The notes under the pieces: generated by a model
Databases searched by the model: none
What the model was told of the DNA's origin: nothing
The model's input: the letters and a program-made list of their open reading frames with translations, nothing else
Part shown: in pieces, positions 33,115 through 53,554 of the stretch
How positions within the stretch are numbered: the first letter of the stretch is position 1
Layout of the letters: each line of letters begins with the position of its first letter
Assembly: GCF_008831285.2 (NCBI RefSeq)
Contig: NC_045138.2
Span: 26,631,934 to 26,695,933 of the forward strand
DNA length: 64,000 nucleotides
Direction: 5' to 3'
Source: Nymphaea colorata
Lineage: Eukaryota > Streptophyta > Magnoliopsida > Nymphaeales > Nymphaeaceae
Translations under genes and position numbers: made by a program

Positions 33115-33385
33115 CTTGACACCAAGAGTATGAAACTTGTAGTAAAGCATGAACTCATGAAGTGTTGGTATTGGGATTTAGATTATGAGGGACTTTGCGT
33201 GCACGAAAGGCGAAGTGACAATGGGGTATTTGATTTGATGTGATCCATCCCCAACAACGTTCACAGCCCCATTTTTTTTTCTTTCTTAATTTACGTTGGA
33301 AGAAAACTTATATTATGCAAATATGTGTTTTCAGCATGTTGGTGACAATAAATTGAGAACAGCGATACGTTTGATTTATAACATG
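31271..33385. other. Intergenic DNA, no gene seen
   Basis: No coding gene is supported. The stretch 32350-32530 resembles 24490-24690: both share CCTTGTCAGCC, CCTTCTTATCCT and ATGGGAAAC in the same order, suggesting an old duplication. A (TA)n tract lies at about 33079-33112. Confidence 0.45.
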
Positions 33386-33762
33386 GTCACCAAAAAAAAT
33401 TATCGTGTTTTAAACAGTGAGGTTTTTTTTGGTATAATAATGCGAGCTTTAAAAAAGTAATGAGGTCAATTTTTAAAAAATTAAAAAATAAAAATGAGAA
33501 GAAAATAAAATAAGTGAAAAACTAATAACCCAAACATAAAAAATAAGTAGATCTGCTACACATAAAAATTTAAAAATAAAAACAAACGGTTTGGCATTAA
33601 AAATGTGAAAAATGAATAAAATAAACAAAGGAAAAAACGAAAAAAAGAAGAAAAAACGTGTTTTTGTTCACGTTCAGCGTTACTTTTAAAGTTTTAAACA
33701 GTTGATTTATTTGCTGCATTTAATTTTTTTTTTTTTGGAAAAAAAAACACGTTTTTGGTGAC
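33386..33762. mobile_element. MITE-like element with GTCACCAAAAA ends
   Basis: The left end GTCACCAAAAAAAA (33386) is mirrored by TTTTTGGTGAC (ending at 33762), an inverted repeat of about 11 bp. The inside is very AT-rich, A-rich on the left and T-rich on the right, with ACGTG motifs near the right end. The size of about 377 bp and the ends match the element at 57163-57522. No target duplication is clear at this copy. There is no coding capacity, so it would be non-autonomous. Confidence 0.5.
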
Positions 33763-33944
33763 TAAATGTATACTAATGACGGTAACCTACTAACCACGGT
33801 TAGAGTAACAATAGGATGGAATTAGGTGAAGTATTATGGGCTTCTTGCTTCAAATTCAGTTTCACATTGATGGGTAGGTGACCCAAGAGTTAGTGATTGA
33901 TTTCTCTGTGAGAAGAAACGACCAGGAAGGACGGATTTCTCAAT

Positions 33945-33980
<36 letters not shown>

Positions 33981-35519
33981 TATATATATTGACAGTTGAT
34001 CAACTGATCGATGAATGATGGGGTGCTGACAATGGGGCTGGTGATGTTGTTGACAGATATTCAGCTAGATTACTGAGGGACCCTCCTTCGCCGGCCATTG
34101 AATTTTTATCAGTACTTTGAGAGCAACAGCAGCCTAATCTCATTTTTAATGCAATTGCTGACTAATAGCGAGAGAAAGATTATTAGCAAGCAGCAGACGC
34201 GAAACCGAACTCTTTGTAGTACAAAAAGAGGAAATTGTGTGGTGACAGAGACCCCAGACCACAAATATTTTTCACAGTATCGTCCTTGTAAATTGGTTGG
34301 TCGCCGATCTTCCTTTGTTTCTCATAGTTTCCTGTCAAAATAAGTCATTCCACCAAAAAAAATCAACATGTCTTCATTGCATGCCAATTAGTGTGATTGA
34401 AGAATAAAAGTAAGAAAATAGGCGCAGACCAACATCAAGTGATAATTTTCCTAGTAGATTGATTGCCATTTTCGTGGCGATTTTCAGTCCCACCTAAATC
34501 TGTCCATCAAGAATTCAATTCCATGAAATTTTTCAACGGGGCCCTGGGGTTTCTTTGTCGCAGGAAAATGAAAAGGGAGGTGTGGAAAGGTAGGATTCTT
34601 CTTGTCAAACAATATCAATATGGGCCCTTCTGCTTTATCCTGCCATGGATGAGAATGCCATGCAAGCAACAACACCCTTTTTGCCTGACTCTACAGTAAA
34701 GCCACACATAACTTTCTGTCTGCTCTCGGAAATTCTCTTCGAGGAACGAATCTGTTCCTGAATGAACAATACCCCATCATGGAGTACTACATGGTTTTAA
34801 ATGTTGGTTGCTAGGATATAAACAAATTGATCATGTTTAAAGAATGAAGAAAGGGGACATGGAGCCGTGTTGGTGTTACTCTCTGCAGTATTATTACAGT
34901 GACTTAACTATTCTTGTTGTTTGGATGCCCGTAGAGAAAATATATGCGGCCATGCTGTGGTTGGCCGTTGATGTGATATTCATAGATAGAAGAAATTTGT
35001 ACAAGAACTGCTCAAGTTTTGGTAGAATAACAAACCATGCTTTGGTTTTGATTTATTTTATTAAACCTACCTTAGACTAGGTAGGTAGTAGGCAGATAAT
35101 TAATAAAAGATCAGATCCAAACTTAAATCTTGTTTTCATAGAATTCAAGTTCACCATAAAAAAGATTATGATCGAACATCGTAAAGTTCAACAAAAATTG
35201 GTTTCCTGTCCAGTTTCTTCCTGCGAAGTTGTTCAATCCCAAACCACTCTTGTTCTTAGTAAAGAATTTTATTCTCTTTCCAGATGTCTGGTACTCTATG
35301 TAATATTATTAATTGACATGCCAATAATGCTAAACCTACTAGCATCGCTTAGTCATGCAATATTTCATTTTGTTTTCACTGTCAAAGCTCTTTGATTCAA
35401 CTAACTTTGAGGCCAATATTAAAAATAATTGATGATGATTACTACCCTGATATCAAAGGCTATCTCTCTTTCTCTCTCACACGCATATCACAGTAACGGC
35501 GATAGAAATTTCGAAGAAA
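33763..35519. other. Intergenic DNA, no gene seen
   Basis: A (TA)n tract lies at about 33950-33993. Open frames at 34098-34343, 34463-34699 and 34844-35080 lack motifs and convincing context. Confidence 0.4.
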
Positions 35520-35726
35520 ATGGCAGGTAGTTGGCAATCAAGATCATCTGCAAGAACCAAGAACAGTAACATTAAGTTCTGGGCTCAAATGTCAGACTTT
35601 CCATGTTCTTGCGGACACAGTTTCCTCCATAGGAATGTTGATCTTATCTTTGAGACTCTGAAGCGTCGATCGCTCAAGTATTCTATACTTGCACGCATTG
35701 TAAGACGCCCACATGTTCCAGCTTGA
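35520..35726 (+). CDS. Candidate small ORF, 68 aa, unknown function
   Basis: A 68-codon single-exon frame. The ATG has a strong plant context (AAAATGGC, with A at -3 and G at +4). It follows a CT-rich leader-like stretch (35463-35480). The product is basic with an FPCSCGHSF segment at about 27-35 and a Lys/Arg-rich C-terminal third containing KYSILARIVR. That decapeptide-like segment recurs as KHSILARILR in the open frame at 24809-24976. I do not recognise the family. It could be a real short peptide gene or a chance frame in repeated DNA. Confidence 0.25.
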   Translation: MAGSWQSRSSARTKNSNIKFWAQMSDFPCSCGHSFLHRNVDLIFETLKRRSLKYSILARIVRRPHVPA

Positions 35727-36046
35727 TTTAGACTTTCTGAATGTGATCAGTACTAGCTACCTTTTCCTGTTATTAATTTCCTTGTTCATTTGCTCCTCAT
35801 GCCACTAGAAAAAACTCTATATATCAATATCCCAATACTTCAGAACACGTGGCTATGTATGCCATATAAAAAGTAAAGACTACTCGGGCACTCGCCTCCA
35901 CCAAAACTTCTGTCATCTCATTAATAATGCTACCTAGGAATAAGATCATGCATGGAATAAAATTTCCCAAGGACTTCAATGGCCCACATCATCCATATCT
36001 ATATATCTATGTGTATGTGCATTATCCGCTGCCACGTCCTTCTTTT

Positions 36047-36055
<9 letters not shown>

Positions 36056-36114
<59 letters not shown>
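36056..36114. repeat. (TA)n microsatellite, about 59 bp
   Basis: Uninterrupted TA tract preceded by a short CACACA run. It ends about 20 bp before the element at 36137. Confidence 0.97.
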
Positions 36115-36115
<1 letters not shown>

Positions 36116-36136
36116 CATGCCCCACCCCACACACAT

Positions 36137-36308
36137 AGTAGCGGAGCCACATGGTGGCTGGTGTGGGCAGTTTCACACCAGTTTCACAAAATTAGTTTAA
36201 TATATATGTTCATGTTTTGATAAATTTAATTGTTATACATATAAATGCTCCAAACAAATTAAAGACATGAAATGAGTGCTCCACCAAAATAAATTTCTGG
36301 CTCCGTTA
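36137..36308. repeat. GCGGAGCCA-family element with inverted ends
   Basis: Starts AGTAGCGGAGCCA and ends TGGCTCCGTTA, so the ends are inverted repeats of about 9 bp around a 172-bp AT-rich body. Near the left end GGCTGGTGTGGGCAG and CACACCAG can pair as a small hairpin. It has no coding capacity. I infer a non-autonomous transposon; the superfamily is unknown. Confidence 0.5.
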
Positions 36309-39297
36309 GACAACACATGGACATGAACACACACTGCATGATGATTAACCGTATATGAGGACTGTGCACACAGTTTAGTCAACGTTGATTAAACTACTTC
36401 TTGAAAGTTAACTTTTTGATATTTTATAAAGTGCTAGGAGAAAACATTTAACTTATTTCTTGAAAGTTAAAAATATTATTCACCATCTATTTTTGGCAAA
36501 AAAACTTTACATGCAGTACATTGTGAGGCATCAATCAAGTTTATTAATTTACCGGTTTATATATAACCAATACATTACGTTTACTTAGTTTATAAATTCC
36601 ATTAATCCTATATTTTAATTGTGAATATAAATAATTCTAGACTTAAATTAATGGAAATTAGTAACTACAATTTTTTTTGTTGCTGCTGCGAAAACAAACT
36701 ATAAATTTGTGCTTAAAAGTTGATCTTGCAAGAAGGCAAATCAGGTAACGATCGGAAGGCAAGGTAATAGTTTGTACATTCCGAGGCCCGTCAGGAGTTA
36801 TGGCAAAGAAGATCAGGTCCTCTTCAACGTCGACCTGCAACCAAATGGAATTTTCAGAATCTTCGACCATGTTATTCTGAAAAGCTATACGGGAAGTCAT
36901 GAAAGGTTCCAAAAGTAATTGTAATTTCAGTTTAGAACACACAAATAAATTTCCATGGTTTCCTTAGGAAGGGAATAAAATTACTCTACTTTAAAATTAA
37001 TTCTTAATCTATATAGAAGATTTTATCTTAAGTTTCAATGTCTGCAGTTCTCGGTTTCAGGGGTTTGCTTACAATCTATATAGACATAAGAGTTCATGAA
37101 ACGAATATTAAATGCCTTTCAATGCAAGGAACAAAGCCTTGTATATGTCAAAGGATTTAATAAATAATCTAGTCCCCAATTCGGGCATAACATAAGATAA
37201 AATGGTCGACTTTCATGCCCTTCGATCCGATCGACCTACCCGAGAATAGATTGAAGGGCCAGGTCCTATAGGTGCCCTCCGCAATGTCAAGTGTATTTTG
37301 AAGCATTAAAGTTGTATAGAGCCACATGTAAGCAACTGTGGGCAGTTGCCCGCACAAGCCCCGTAACATTTTTTTATATATGTTCATATCGATCTATTCA
37401 ATTTTTCGAAAATAAAAAGAAAAATGAGTTTCTCGGAGAAAACAAAAAAACAATGTAACAGGAGAATATGGCGTTATTTTTATCATGGGTAGCAGCTCAA
37501 TAGCGCTGCCCGATCATAGTATACATTATTTTATCATTTTGTGATTATATTTTTGCAATATTCGATGTCTGATGTTGATTCACTACGTTCGCTGATATTC
37601 TTCTCAAAAAATTCTCAAAAACTTTGCTTATGATATTCCAATATTGGTTCTTCATAAGAAAGAAAGCTGTGGACCAAAGGCTGGCACAGATCAAAGCGGG
37701 AGAACAATTAATTTAGGTATGAGTGTTCTAAATTGTGAGTGTTCTATGAATTATCTGTTCTAAGATTGTGACAGATTCATAGAACACCTGCTGATGTTTT
37801 GAGCCTTTCTATCAGTTGTGAAAGCTTCCAAAGATCGTAACATGTATATATGCCTTGAACGTATTGCTAGAATGCTGATCAAGATCTTACCTCTTGATTA
37901 GCAGTGTATTATTCCATGTACATGGAATTCTTCAGTCCCATCCTCTGAATTGCAAAGGCTGAATACGCATTGGAGTTTCTCTATGCATGTAATGAAACCC
38001 TTATCAAACATTAAACGCCCAATCATATCAGTTAAACCATTAAAAGAATTAATCGAAAGGAAATAATGTTTAATGAAGCCACAGACACATGGTTATGTGC
38101 CAACATTATGCAAAGGTCAGAAATAAAATCTACACATGAGAAAATCTAGATAAGTTTCCTGATGGATGATATATATACCTCTGTATTCTCTTGGTGGAAT
38201 GCCTTTCCAACCCATTCTTGTAAGAGGGATCCCAACTTGATATGTCCATAGCCCTTGCCTGCAGGAGACACGTGTGGGCAATTGACCACACAGTCCAATA
38301 AAATGCCCCTCAAAAATATGGTGAATGCCCCTCAGCTAAATATATTCGGCTCCGTCGCTGCTCTATATATGGAGTTTGCAAATCTCAGTGGAGGAGTTGA
38401 GTCTGAAACTCAAACTTTTTTCTCTTTTTCCTCTCATCTCTTTCATTTCATGTTTGGTGCCGAATTGGAATTCGGCACCATCTGAAGATGCTTCTCGGCC
38501 CATTACCCGATCGATTCGCATGGCCTTGCAGGTAGATCAAAATTTTTTTTCGAGTCAGCCTCCAGATCTAGGTGGCCATGTATTTGCACAGTGACGCCAA
38601 ATTGTGGTGGTGGTGTTCCAATTTGGATGAAGTTCTCTAGTGGCTCTTCTCCTTATAAACAAAGAAAGCCAGCTAAGCTTTCACCTTTCATGTGAAACCT
38701 CAAAGGTGGCCTTTTAGAAGATATATATGTGAGGAAACAATGGTTCCTATCTTGACTTGTTTGATCAATGGACTTTGAATGCATGTAATTGAATGTAAGT
38801 CCTATATATTCAGTGATTATTCCTTTTATGACTTGATATTTAGGGCACGTAATCAAGTCAGATGTACCCTTAAGCATACCCTATTTAACATATTCTCAAA
38901 TGATGAAAACTCAAACAATGTCCGAGTTTCATTTTTAATTTTACAGTCCGAAAACGATCCAAATCTGACTTTAACATGCAAAGGTACTGAACATACAACT
39001 GAATCCGGATCACATCATAACGTAGAAACCGACTTTTAGAGTGTATCGACAGTGCATGTCGGATATATATTTCAAACTAAATCCAAATTCAATCAAATGT
39101 TTATTTGAAATTGAATCCCAAACCAATGAGATAATTCCTCAAATTCGAACCCATTATCTGATTTCTTAGTCGGATGTCTAATTTTACAACATATCCCTCA
39201 CAGCATATGGGTTCACGACATACATAAAGTTTGACCTCCCAGGTCCTTTTTTTTTTTTTTTTTTGAGGGGGTTTGTGTTATAGGAAAACTGCACTAA
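36309..39297. other. Intergenic DNA with fragments of the GCGGAGCCA family
   Basis: No gene is supported. Short pieces resembling the family's TGTGGGCA/CACAC and GGCTCCG modules occur at 37318-37365 and 38268-38360. The minus-strand frame at 36658-36942 has no motif that I recognise. Confidence 0.4.
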
Positions 39298-39700
39298 GAG
39301 CCTGTTTGGTAGGAGGGAAAGGGAGGGAAAGGAATGGATGGAAAAGGAGGGAAAGGAATGGGAAGGGAAGAGAAAGGGAAGGGAAAGGAATGAAATGGAA
39401 AGGAATGGAAAGAGTGATTAAAAAGGTTGTTTGGATAGAAAGAGAAGGGAAATGAATGGAATAAAAAAAAAGACTAAATAGCACATAAATTTAGAAATGG
39501 GTGAAAGAAAAGGAGGGGTAGTGTGGGAACAAAAAACTTTTTCACTTACTTTCTTTCCTTTCCTTCCCAATCCGTTCGATTTGGGAGAGGAGAGATTTAC
39601 ACTAAACAATCCCTCCCTTTCCTTTCTTTTCCTTTTCCTCCCCTTGCAACCAAACACGTCTTGCCCCTTTCCCTTCCTTTCCCTCCTACCAAACAGGCCC
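39298..39700. mobile_element. Tourist-like MITE, 403 bp, TAA target duplication
   Basis: Terminal inverted repeats GAGCCTGTTTGGTAGGAGGG (left) and its near-complement ending CCAAACAGGCCC (right) extend about 30 bp. TAA flanks both ends (39295-39297 and 39701-39703). A 3-bp TAA duplication and a GGGCCTGTTTGG-type end are hallmarks of PIF/Harbinger-derived Tourist MITEs. The left arm is purine-rich (GGGAAAGG repeats) and the right arm is the pyrimidine mirror, so the whole unit can form a long hairpin. An inner pair with TTGTTTGG is also visible. It does not code for a transposase. Confidence 0.85.
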
Positions 39701-40204
39701 TAAATTCAAAGAATTTTAGATTTTTAGGGCACTATTATATACAAAATAAGAAATTGGTTGAGGTCAATGACATGAAAATCTAAATTTTTTGTGAGATCGT
39801 GTGAACGACTGCCTACACATGTTCACATGTAACTAAGAGGAATGGATTGTGCATGTTTACAACATCAATTCACCCCATACTAACTGCTAGGCCTCGCGTC
39901 AGGCTGCCTGACCTGATAAGAGTTGGGTTCAGGCATGCTCGAAACTCGAGTCTCGGCTCGGCCTGGTTAAAATAAAAAATATTAGAATACAAAATAAATT
40001 TTTTTAATATAAAATATATTTTTATTAATGAAATATATATTATTAATAAAAAATAATATTAAATAATTTACCGAACCAATTTTTTTTCTAACCCGATTTT
40101 GATCAAGCTAGGTACTGAGTACCTTTGAGTACCCAGCCGGATGCCCAGCCCTACTAGCGGCTAGTCTTAGCCCAACCAGCTATATCAAATCCTTTGGAAC
40201 TCAC
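39701..40204. other. Repeat-like intergenic DNA
   Basis: Holds an AT-rich core (39970-40080) between blocks that look transposon-derived (CTCGAAACTCGAG near 39939 and GAGTACCCAGCCGG near 40126). The class is not determined and no gene is seen. Confidence 0.35.
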
Positions 40205-40385
40205 AGGAAGGCAGAGCTTGGTTGGGGCCACCTTCTCTTACATTTTCAAAAATAAAAAAAACATGTAGTTTTTAAAAAAAATATTTAACTTATATAACAA
40301 TTTTGAAAATTTATTTTTAAGCCCTTGTTGAAATTTTACAACTATAGTTTAACTAATGAATTTTTTTTTGTTCCACCCCTGCTCA
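40205..40385. repeat. Dispersed noncoding repeat, copy 2
   Basis: Same orientation and order as 21030-21235: a GGGGCCACC block, an AT-rich middle, then GCCCTTGTTGAAATTTTAC and a CCACCCCTGCTC end. It is diverged and has no open frame. Confidence 0.5.
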
Positions 40386-41399
40386 CAAGCTTTCCTTGTT
40401 AGCTGCACTCTTATGCACATTATGACTTATAGAAGCTGGGTGATTTGCTCTATCACAGGCAGAGACCAAACTTGGTTATATGCATTACCAGTACACTGGT
40501 GTACAAAATTTTCATGCGTCAAAATGGTTACGATGGAAACGCCTTCGTTCACATGAAAAAAGAAAACTTTTTGAAAAAACAAATAAAAATCTAAAAAAGC
40601 AAAAAAAAACTATGAAAAACCTATTTAAAAAATATTAAAAAATTCCCTTACTCTTACTGCATATGTCTACGCGGAGACATTATTCCCTTCACGCTGAACG
40701 AACACTACTTTAAAGTACATGCCATGGTTTTGAGAACCGGAATCGTTGGTGTGGATGTGAGTTATGTCCTAGCTAAGGTCTCTCCAGTGTCCAAGCATGG
40801 AAGAAGCTTCTTGATGACGAACTAAAGGAATTGGGACACGGTAATCAGGGTGTTGCATGGCGCGGGCTTGCTGAATCTGCTGATTGATACGTTGTTGGAA
40901 TGAGCAGTGACAAAGAAAAAGAAGTTGGGAAAGAAATTTTAGAAGATCAGAGCAGTTGAATGTCATAAGCTTTGGAAGAATACAAAAAACTCAAAAGAAT
41001 GGCAGCAGCAAAATGATGAAAAAGAAGAAAACTTCAAAAAGAAAAGGGGATGGCAAGATCAGAATCATGCCTGTCTCCTTGTTGGATACGATCGACCTGA
41101 GCCCATATAAGATGTAAATTCGTATACATTCTTAGTAAATATCTGATATGAGTTCAGATTGATCTTATCCAACAAGAAGAACTTTAGGGCCAAAATAACT
41201 TTAAATTTCTTGATGCTCTTAAAGGAGTTGCGTTTAGACAAAGCCTAGAGATTCACAACAGCTTGGAAGAGAATACCAAGTAAAGAAAATGTTTACAGGA
41301 GCATTGAAAGATACGATTTGTAAAACCTGCAAAGCAGTTGACTGTTCCCAAACCATACTCTTTTAACAGTTGCAAAAGGAAAGGAACCGGGGATTGAAA

Positions 41400-42000
41400 A
41401 AATTTTCTTCAAGGATTTCTTCCAGCAGGTGGCGCGGCAGTCATGCAGATATTATCATCTTGCATAGCAATGAGATTGATGCTATATATGCAAAATTCTT
41501 CAACAATAAACTCGTTTGTTCTGCTGATCAGAAAAGTAACCATTTTCTTGTTAACAGTCTGCACCATGATCAATTGAATCATGATGTCAGCTGGTCCAAA
41601 AGGAATTTTCATTCCTGATTTTCGCCTGCCATTTTAGATTGCTGATCAGATTTGTAATATCTTCCCACAGTTTTCCACAAACCACAGCAGATGCCACCTT
41701 CTCTTCCTTATGAATGATAGCATTTCTAGTTTTCCAAATTTGCCATGATAACATTGGGAAGGAGAATCTCCAACATTTCCTTATGAATTAAGGATTTTTT
41801 GACTTTCACACTCCACCAACACTGAACTTTTTTAAAAGAAATTTCCAAATAATCGTAGTCCATTCGCAGTGAAGAAATTTAGAAAGAACAAGTGTCCTTG
41901 CTAGCTGAGAAATGACAACATCGATTAGCAAGATTAACACCAAAATGCTGTAGTCTGTCAAATGTTGAAAATTTTCTCTTGTAGGATGAGAAATAGTGTT
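41400..42000 (-). mobile_element. Decayed LINE (non-LTR retrotransposon) 3' fragment
   Basis: Read on the minus strand from 41960 downwards, a zinc-binding zf-RVT-type module appears in two frames: RCCHFSASKDTC, then after one frameshift FLHCEWTTIIWKF. Further on (about 41770 to 41640) is LSWQIWKTRNAIIHKEEK followed by LWEDITNLIS. This order, a Cys/His knuckle, an HCEW...W block and then IWKTRN, is characteristic of the C-terminal part of plant L1-type ORF2 proteins. The frame is broken and no reverse transcriptase core or endonuclease is recognisable, so it is a truncated, dead copy. Its limits are uncertain; related sequence may reach 40770-42500. Confidence 0.7.
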
Positions 42001-42779
42001 CATTGTTCTCTACTTATAGATCCATTTTTCCAGAACTTCCAAGTTCCGAGTTGCAGTTTCTAAGACCATGATAATTGTCTGTTATCGTCAAACTGAGAAC
42101 AGGAACGCCTCTCCAGGTTAGTAGAACATAAAAGACAGGAGAGAAGATAAAGCCCCTTAGCTACGGTGAACTTTCCCCGTGTTTGATGGCCTCTTTGTTC
42201 TTCAAAGATAACTCCCGTGTGATATGCTTATATCTTTTATCTTCCTTGTATAAGGGTTCTCCATTCCTCGGAATCAAGATATGAGGGTTTCAGAATATTC
42301 TTCACCTGTTCTGGATCAATTATGTACTTCTAGAGACCCATCTTAAGCACCAACTACCAAGTGTCCCTGCATGGAAAGATCAACTCGAGAAGGATTAACA
42401 ATTAGCTTCCTTAACAACACTCTGGTCCCTGGAATTCTCCCTTCTGTTCCATGGAGATAGAAAGAGGAGGAGGAGGAAGAGCTTGTTAATTATTTGAACC
42501 ATTTTTTAAAATTTCTTATAATCAATTATTTACAGATTAAAAGAACATGATTTAGGCTATATTACGTGATGCTTTCAAACTGTTTACTTTTGTTTAACTA
42601 AAATAAATGGTTTCAGTTAATCTCAGAATATATTATCCTCGATACGAAAGAAGAAAGTTACGGTAGTTAATTATCAACAATCGTTATTTTTTTTTCATAA
42701 AAATTACTAGTGGTTCATGAAAAAAAAATTCTGGCTCCGCTCGCGAGGGCTACGGATAGTGAGATAAAAGATGCAAATC

Positions 42780-42812
<33 letters not shown>

Positions 42813-43433
42813 TACAGAGAGAGAGAGAAAGGAAAAGATAAGAAAGATACTTATCAGGCAAATAAATGAGATTTCTTCTTAATACTGTGACATTATTGAG
42901 ATCTTTAAAGTTATGTTTCTATTATATATTTCACTATATAAGTGCAATACTTTCAACTAATCCTAGAACTGTCATTCTGCTTGTCATCAGTGTTTAACTT
43001 TATGCTCATTGGAATGAAACGTGGAAGAATCGGCCGAGCTTGACTTTCTTTCAGATGCAGCGAGTTAAATGAAACAAGTTTTCCACACTTCATATTATGC
43101 ACTTAAAGAAAAAAAAAACATTGAAGATGAAATCACTTGAGAACTTTTGACGCCTGTAGATGTTCTACTAGAAAAACTCACACTCTTTCTTTATGCATAA
43201 GTCGGAACACTGAGAAATCAGATTTGATACAATGGGTTGATAATCATGACAGTGAATTGTGGGTGGATTAAAGAAAGAATCTGAAACTGAAAATACATTG
43301 TGGAGATTTCATCGAATTCAACCAAGATTTTCGAGTGCACTAACTATCGGATCCGATAAAGGCCGGGTAAGGGTCCAGACCTATCCGTTTCCCTCGTCAG
43401 CGTGTTACGGCGTTTCGGACTGGGTTCTGGATC
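42001..43433. other. Region upstream of the DEAD-box helicase gene
   Basis: No gene. Contents are a possible continuation of the LINE relic to about 42500, a (TA)n tract with GA run (42785-42830), a GGCTCCGC fragment of the GCGGAGCCA family at about 42733, and ordinary AT-rich spacer. Confidence 0.4.
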
Positions 43434-43445
43434 GAGAGAGAGAGT
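43434..43445. promoter_or_regulatory. GAGA tract near the helicase promoter
   Basis: A short (GA)n run lies about 245 bp upstream of the helicase start codon, in a GC-richer block with no clear TATA box. This suggests a TATA-less, broadly active promoter. Inferred from composition only. Confidence 0.3.
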
Positions 43446-43688
43446 GGGAGGGCTCTGCTGCTCGGGAAAGAGGGCAAGAGAGCTCCCAAGCCGTTCGACG
43501 AGCAGCGAGAGGAAGGAGGTGAAGTGAAGGGAAGAATCTTCGTGAAGGGCTCCCGCCGCCAATCTCTCTCCTGCAAAGCCGCAACATTTTCCTCTACCTC
43601 TGCGTACTTTTCCCGCCCCTTCGTCTTCTGATCGAGGCCACCGCTGCGCTTTGTCTCATTTTTTCCGGGGCAAGAAGAACAGGAAGAA

Positions 43689-51936
<8,248 letters not shown>

Positions 51937-53554
51937 AAGATTGACTTCTAGCTGTGGTTTGCTTTGTTTGGAAATGACAATCCTGTACGCAGGAGGGATT
52001 TATACTTTTGCTTAGGTAGTTGCAGTAGCGTAGTCTAACAGGGATTATTTTCAGAGATAGATGCTTCACATGTTTTGGGAAGATTTCAATGAAAACGTGT
52101 GAAAGTCGAAAGGAAGGCCAGTCTCCATTGTAAGATAAATGGGTTGCATATTATGTAAAAACAAAGAAATGATTTTACAAATTTCATGAATTTTCAGCTC
52201 TTCTGATGTGTATTATTTGATATTCTGTTAATTGAATACATGTTTGTTTTAAGTAACTATTTTCTCCGTGCGCATCAGTATGTATGATTGGGTTCGTAAA
52301 AATGATGACCGTGCCAACCGCCGAGCTTTTGGCATGTATATAAGCTTTTGATTTAGCGGGAAAGCTTTACCAAGGTATTACTTGATCTGGTGATTACTGA
52401 GTTAAAACGGCCAAGTGTCCTGAGAATTTATCATTCTGATATGGTGCTTTCGAGGGCCAAGGTATTCTTTTACCACCATTGCACAGGAAGCTGTTGACGG
52501 AAGGAATTCACTAAATTTTTTGTTCATAACTAAAAATATGTTCTTGAGAATACATGGTGTTTAATTATCATTGCAGCTTCAGGCACAATTTTTAGTAGTT
52601 TCTAGCTTTTCTTGTTGCCATATTTTTCGTGAGAATCCTTGAATAAAGGTTTCAGAATGGACATGCTACCAAAACTGAGGTCATTTTGGAATTATACTGA
52701 ATTCAGTTATTACTAGACACAATCAACTTAACCATCCCGAACCAACGCATTTGCAATTATATGGCAACGGCATCCCCGACCAACCCATGTGCAATGGTAT
52801 GGTACGTTTGAAACTGAAGAAAACCTTTTATATTATGACGATTCAACTCTTCATCATGTCTATATTTCATATTTCTTTGCGACTGGAAAACCTTTGGGAG
52901 GATATTCATATCTTTTACAACTTTCAAGGATGTCTGTTTATAATTTCTCTAAATTTTTGGGAGGGGGTAAGGATTTTGTTCAGCACTAGTTTTCTCACAT
53001 CAACATTTTTCTCTCTTCCCTCGTATTGAAAAAAACGAATTACAACATATGCAAAAATAATTACATTCCTTGCGAAATTGAAAGAGGCCACCGATGTGTA
53101 AGATGAAACATGGTGGAGTCAGTCAGCGCCCTAAAATATTAGCACCCTGAAGTACTATTTTAGCACCCTAAAGTAGAAACAGGCCTCCCAAAGCTCGGAA
53201 AACAGAACTTGTATTTTAAGTTGAGAAAAGCAAAATACAAAGGGAGAAAGGGTTAGATGGATTCGTCTCTTACTGGGTGGTAGAAGCCCTGGAAGGTGCT
53301 AAAATGGGTTTCTGAATCAAACATATGAAAAACAGCGGTGTAGTTTGTTTTGATGGAATTAACAGAAAAAAAAAAAAAGAACCCTAAAGCGGCCAATTTG
53401 GACGTTGCATCTGCCGGTGGCCTGATCGTAGTATGGGTGCGGCCTCAAATGGTACGGGCCTTCCGTAGAGGTACACCACCGTTCCCGCGAGTCCACCCAT
53501 GTGTCTTCTTTGTTAGGATATGCGAGTTCTCCTCGCCATTTCCAAGCGATCAAA
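51937..53554. other. Helicase 3' UTR and short intergenic spacer
   Basis: The first 250 bases or so probably include the helicase 3' UTR. The rest shows only short frames and a GC-richer block (53380-53500) that is likely the promoter of the next gene. No TATA box is obvious. Confidence 0.45.

Noticed and set aside
43259-43587. Open frames on both strands just upstream of the helicase start
   Set aside because: This GC-rich, GA-rich block is most likely promoter and 5' leader; no frame joins to the helicase CDS and none shows a motif.
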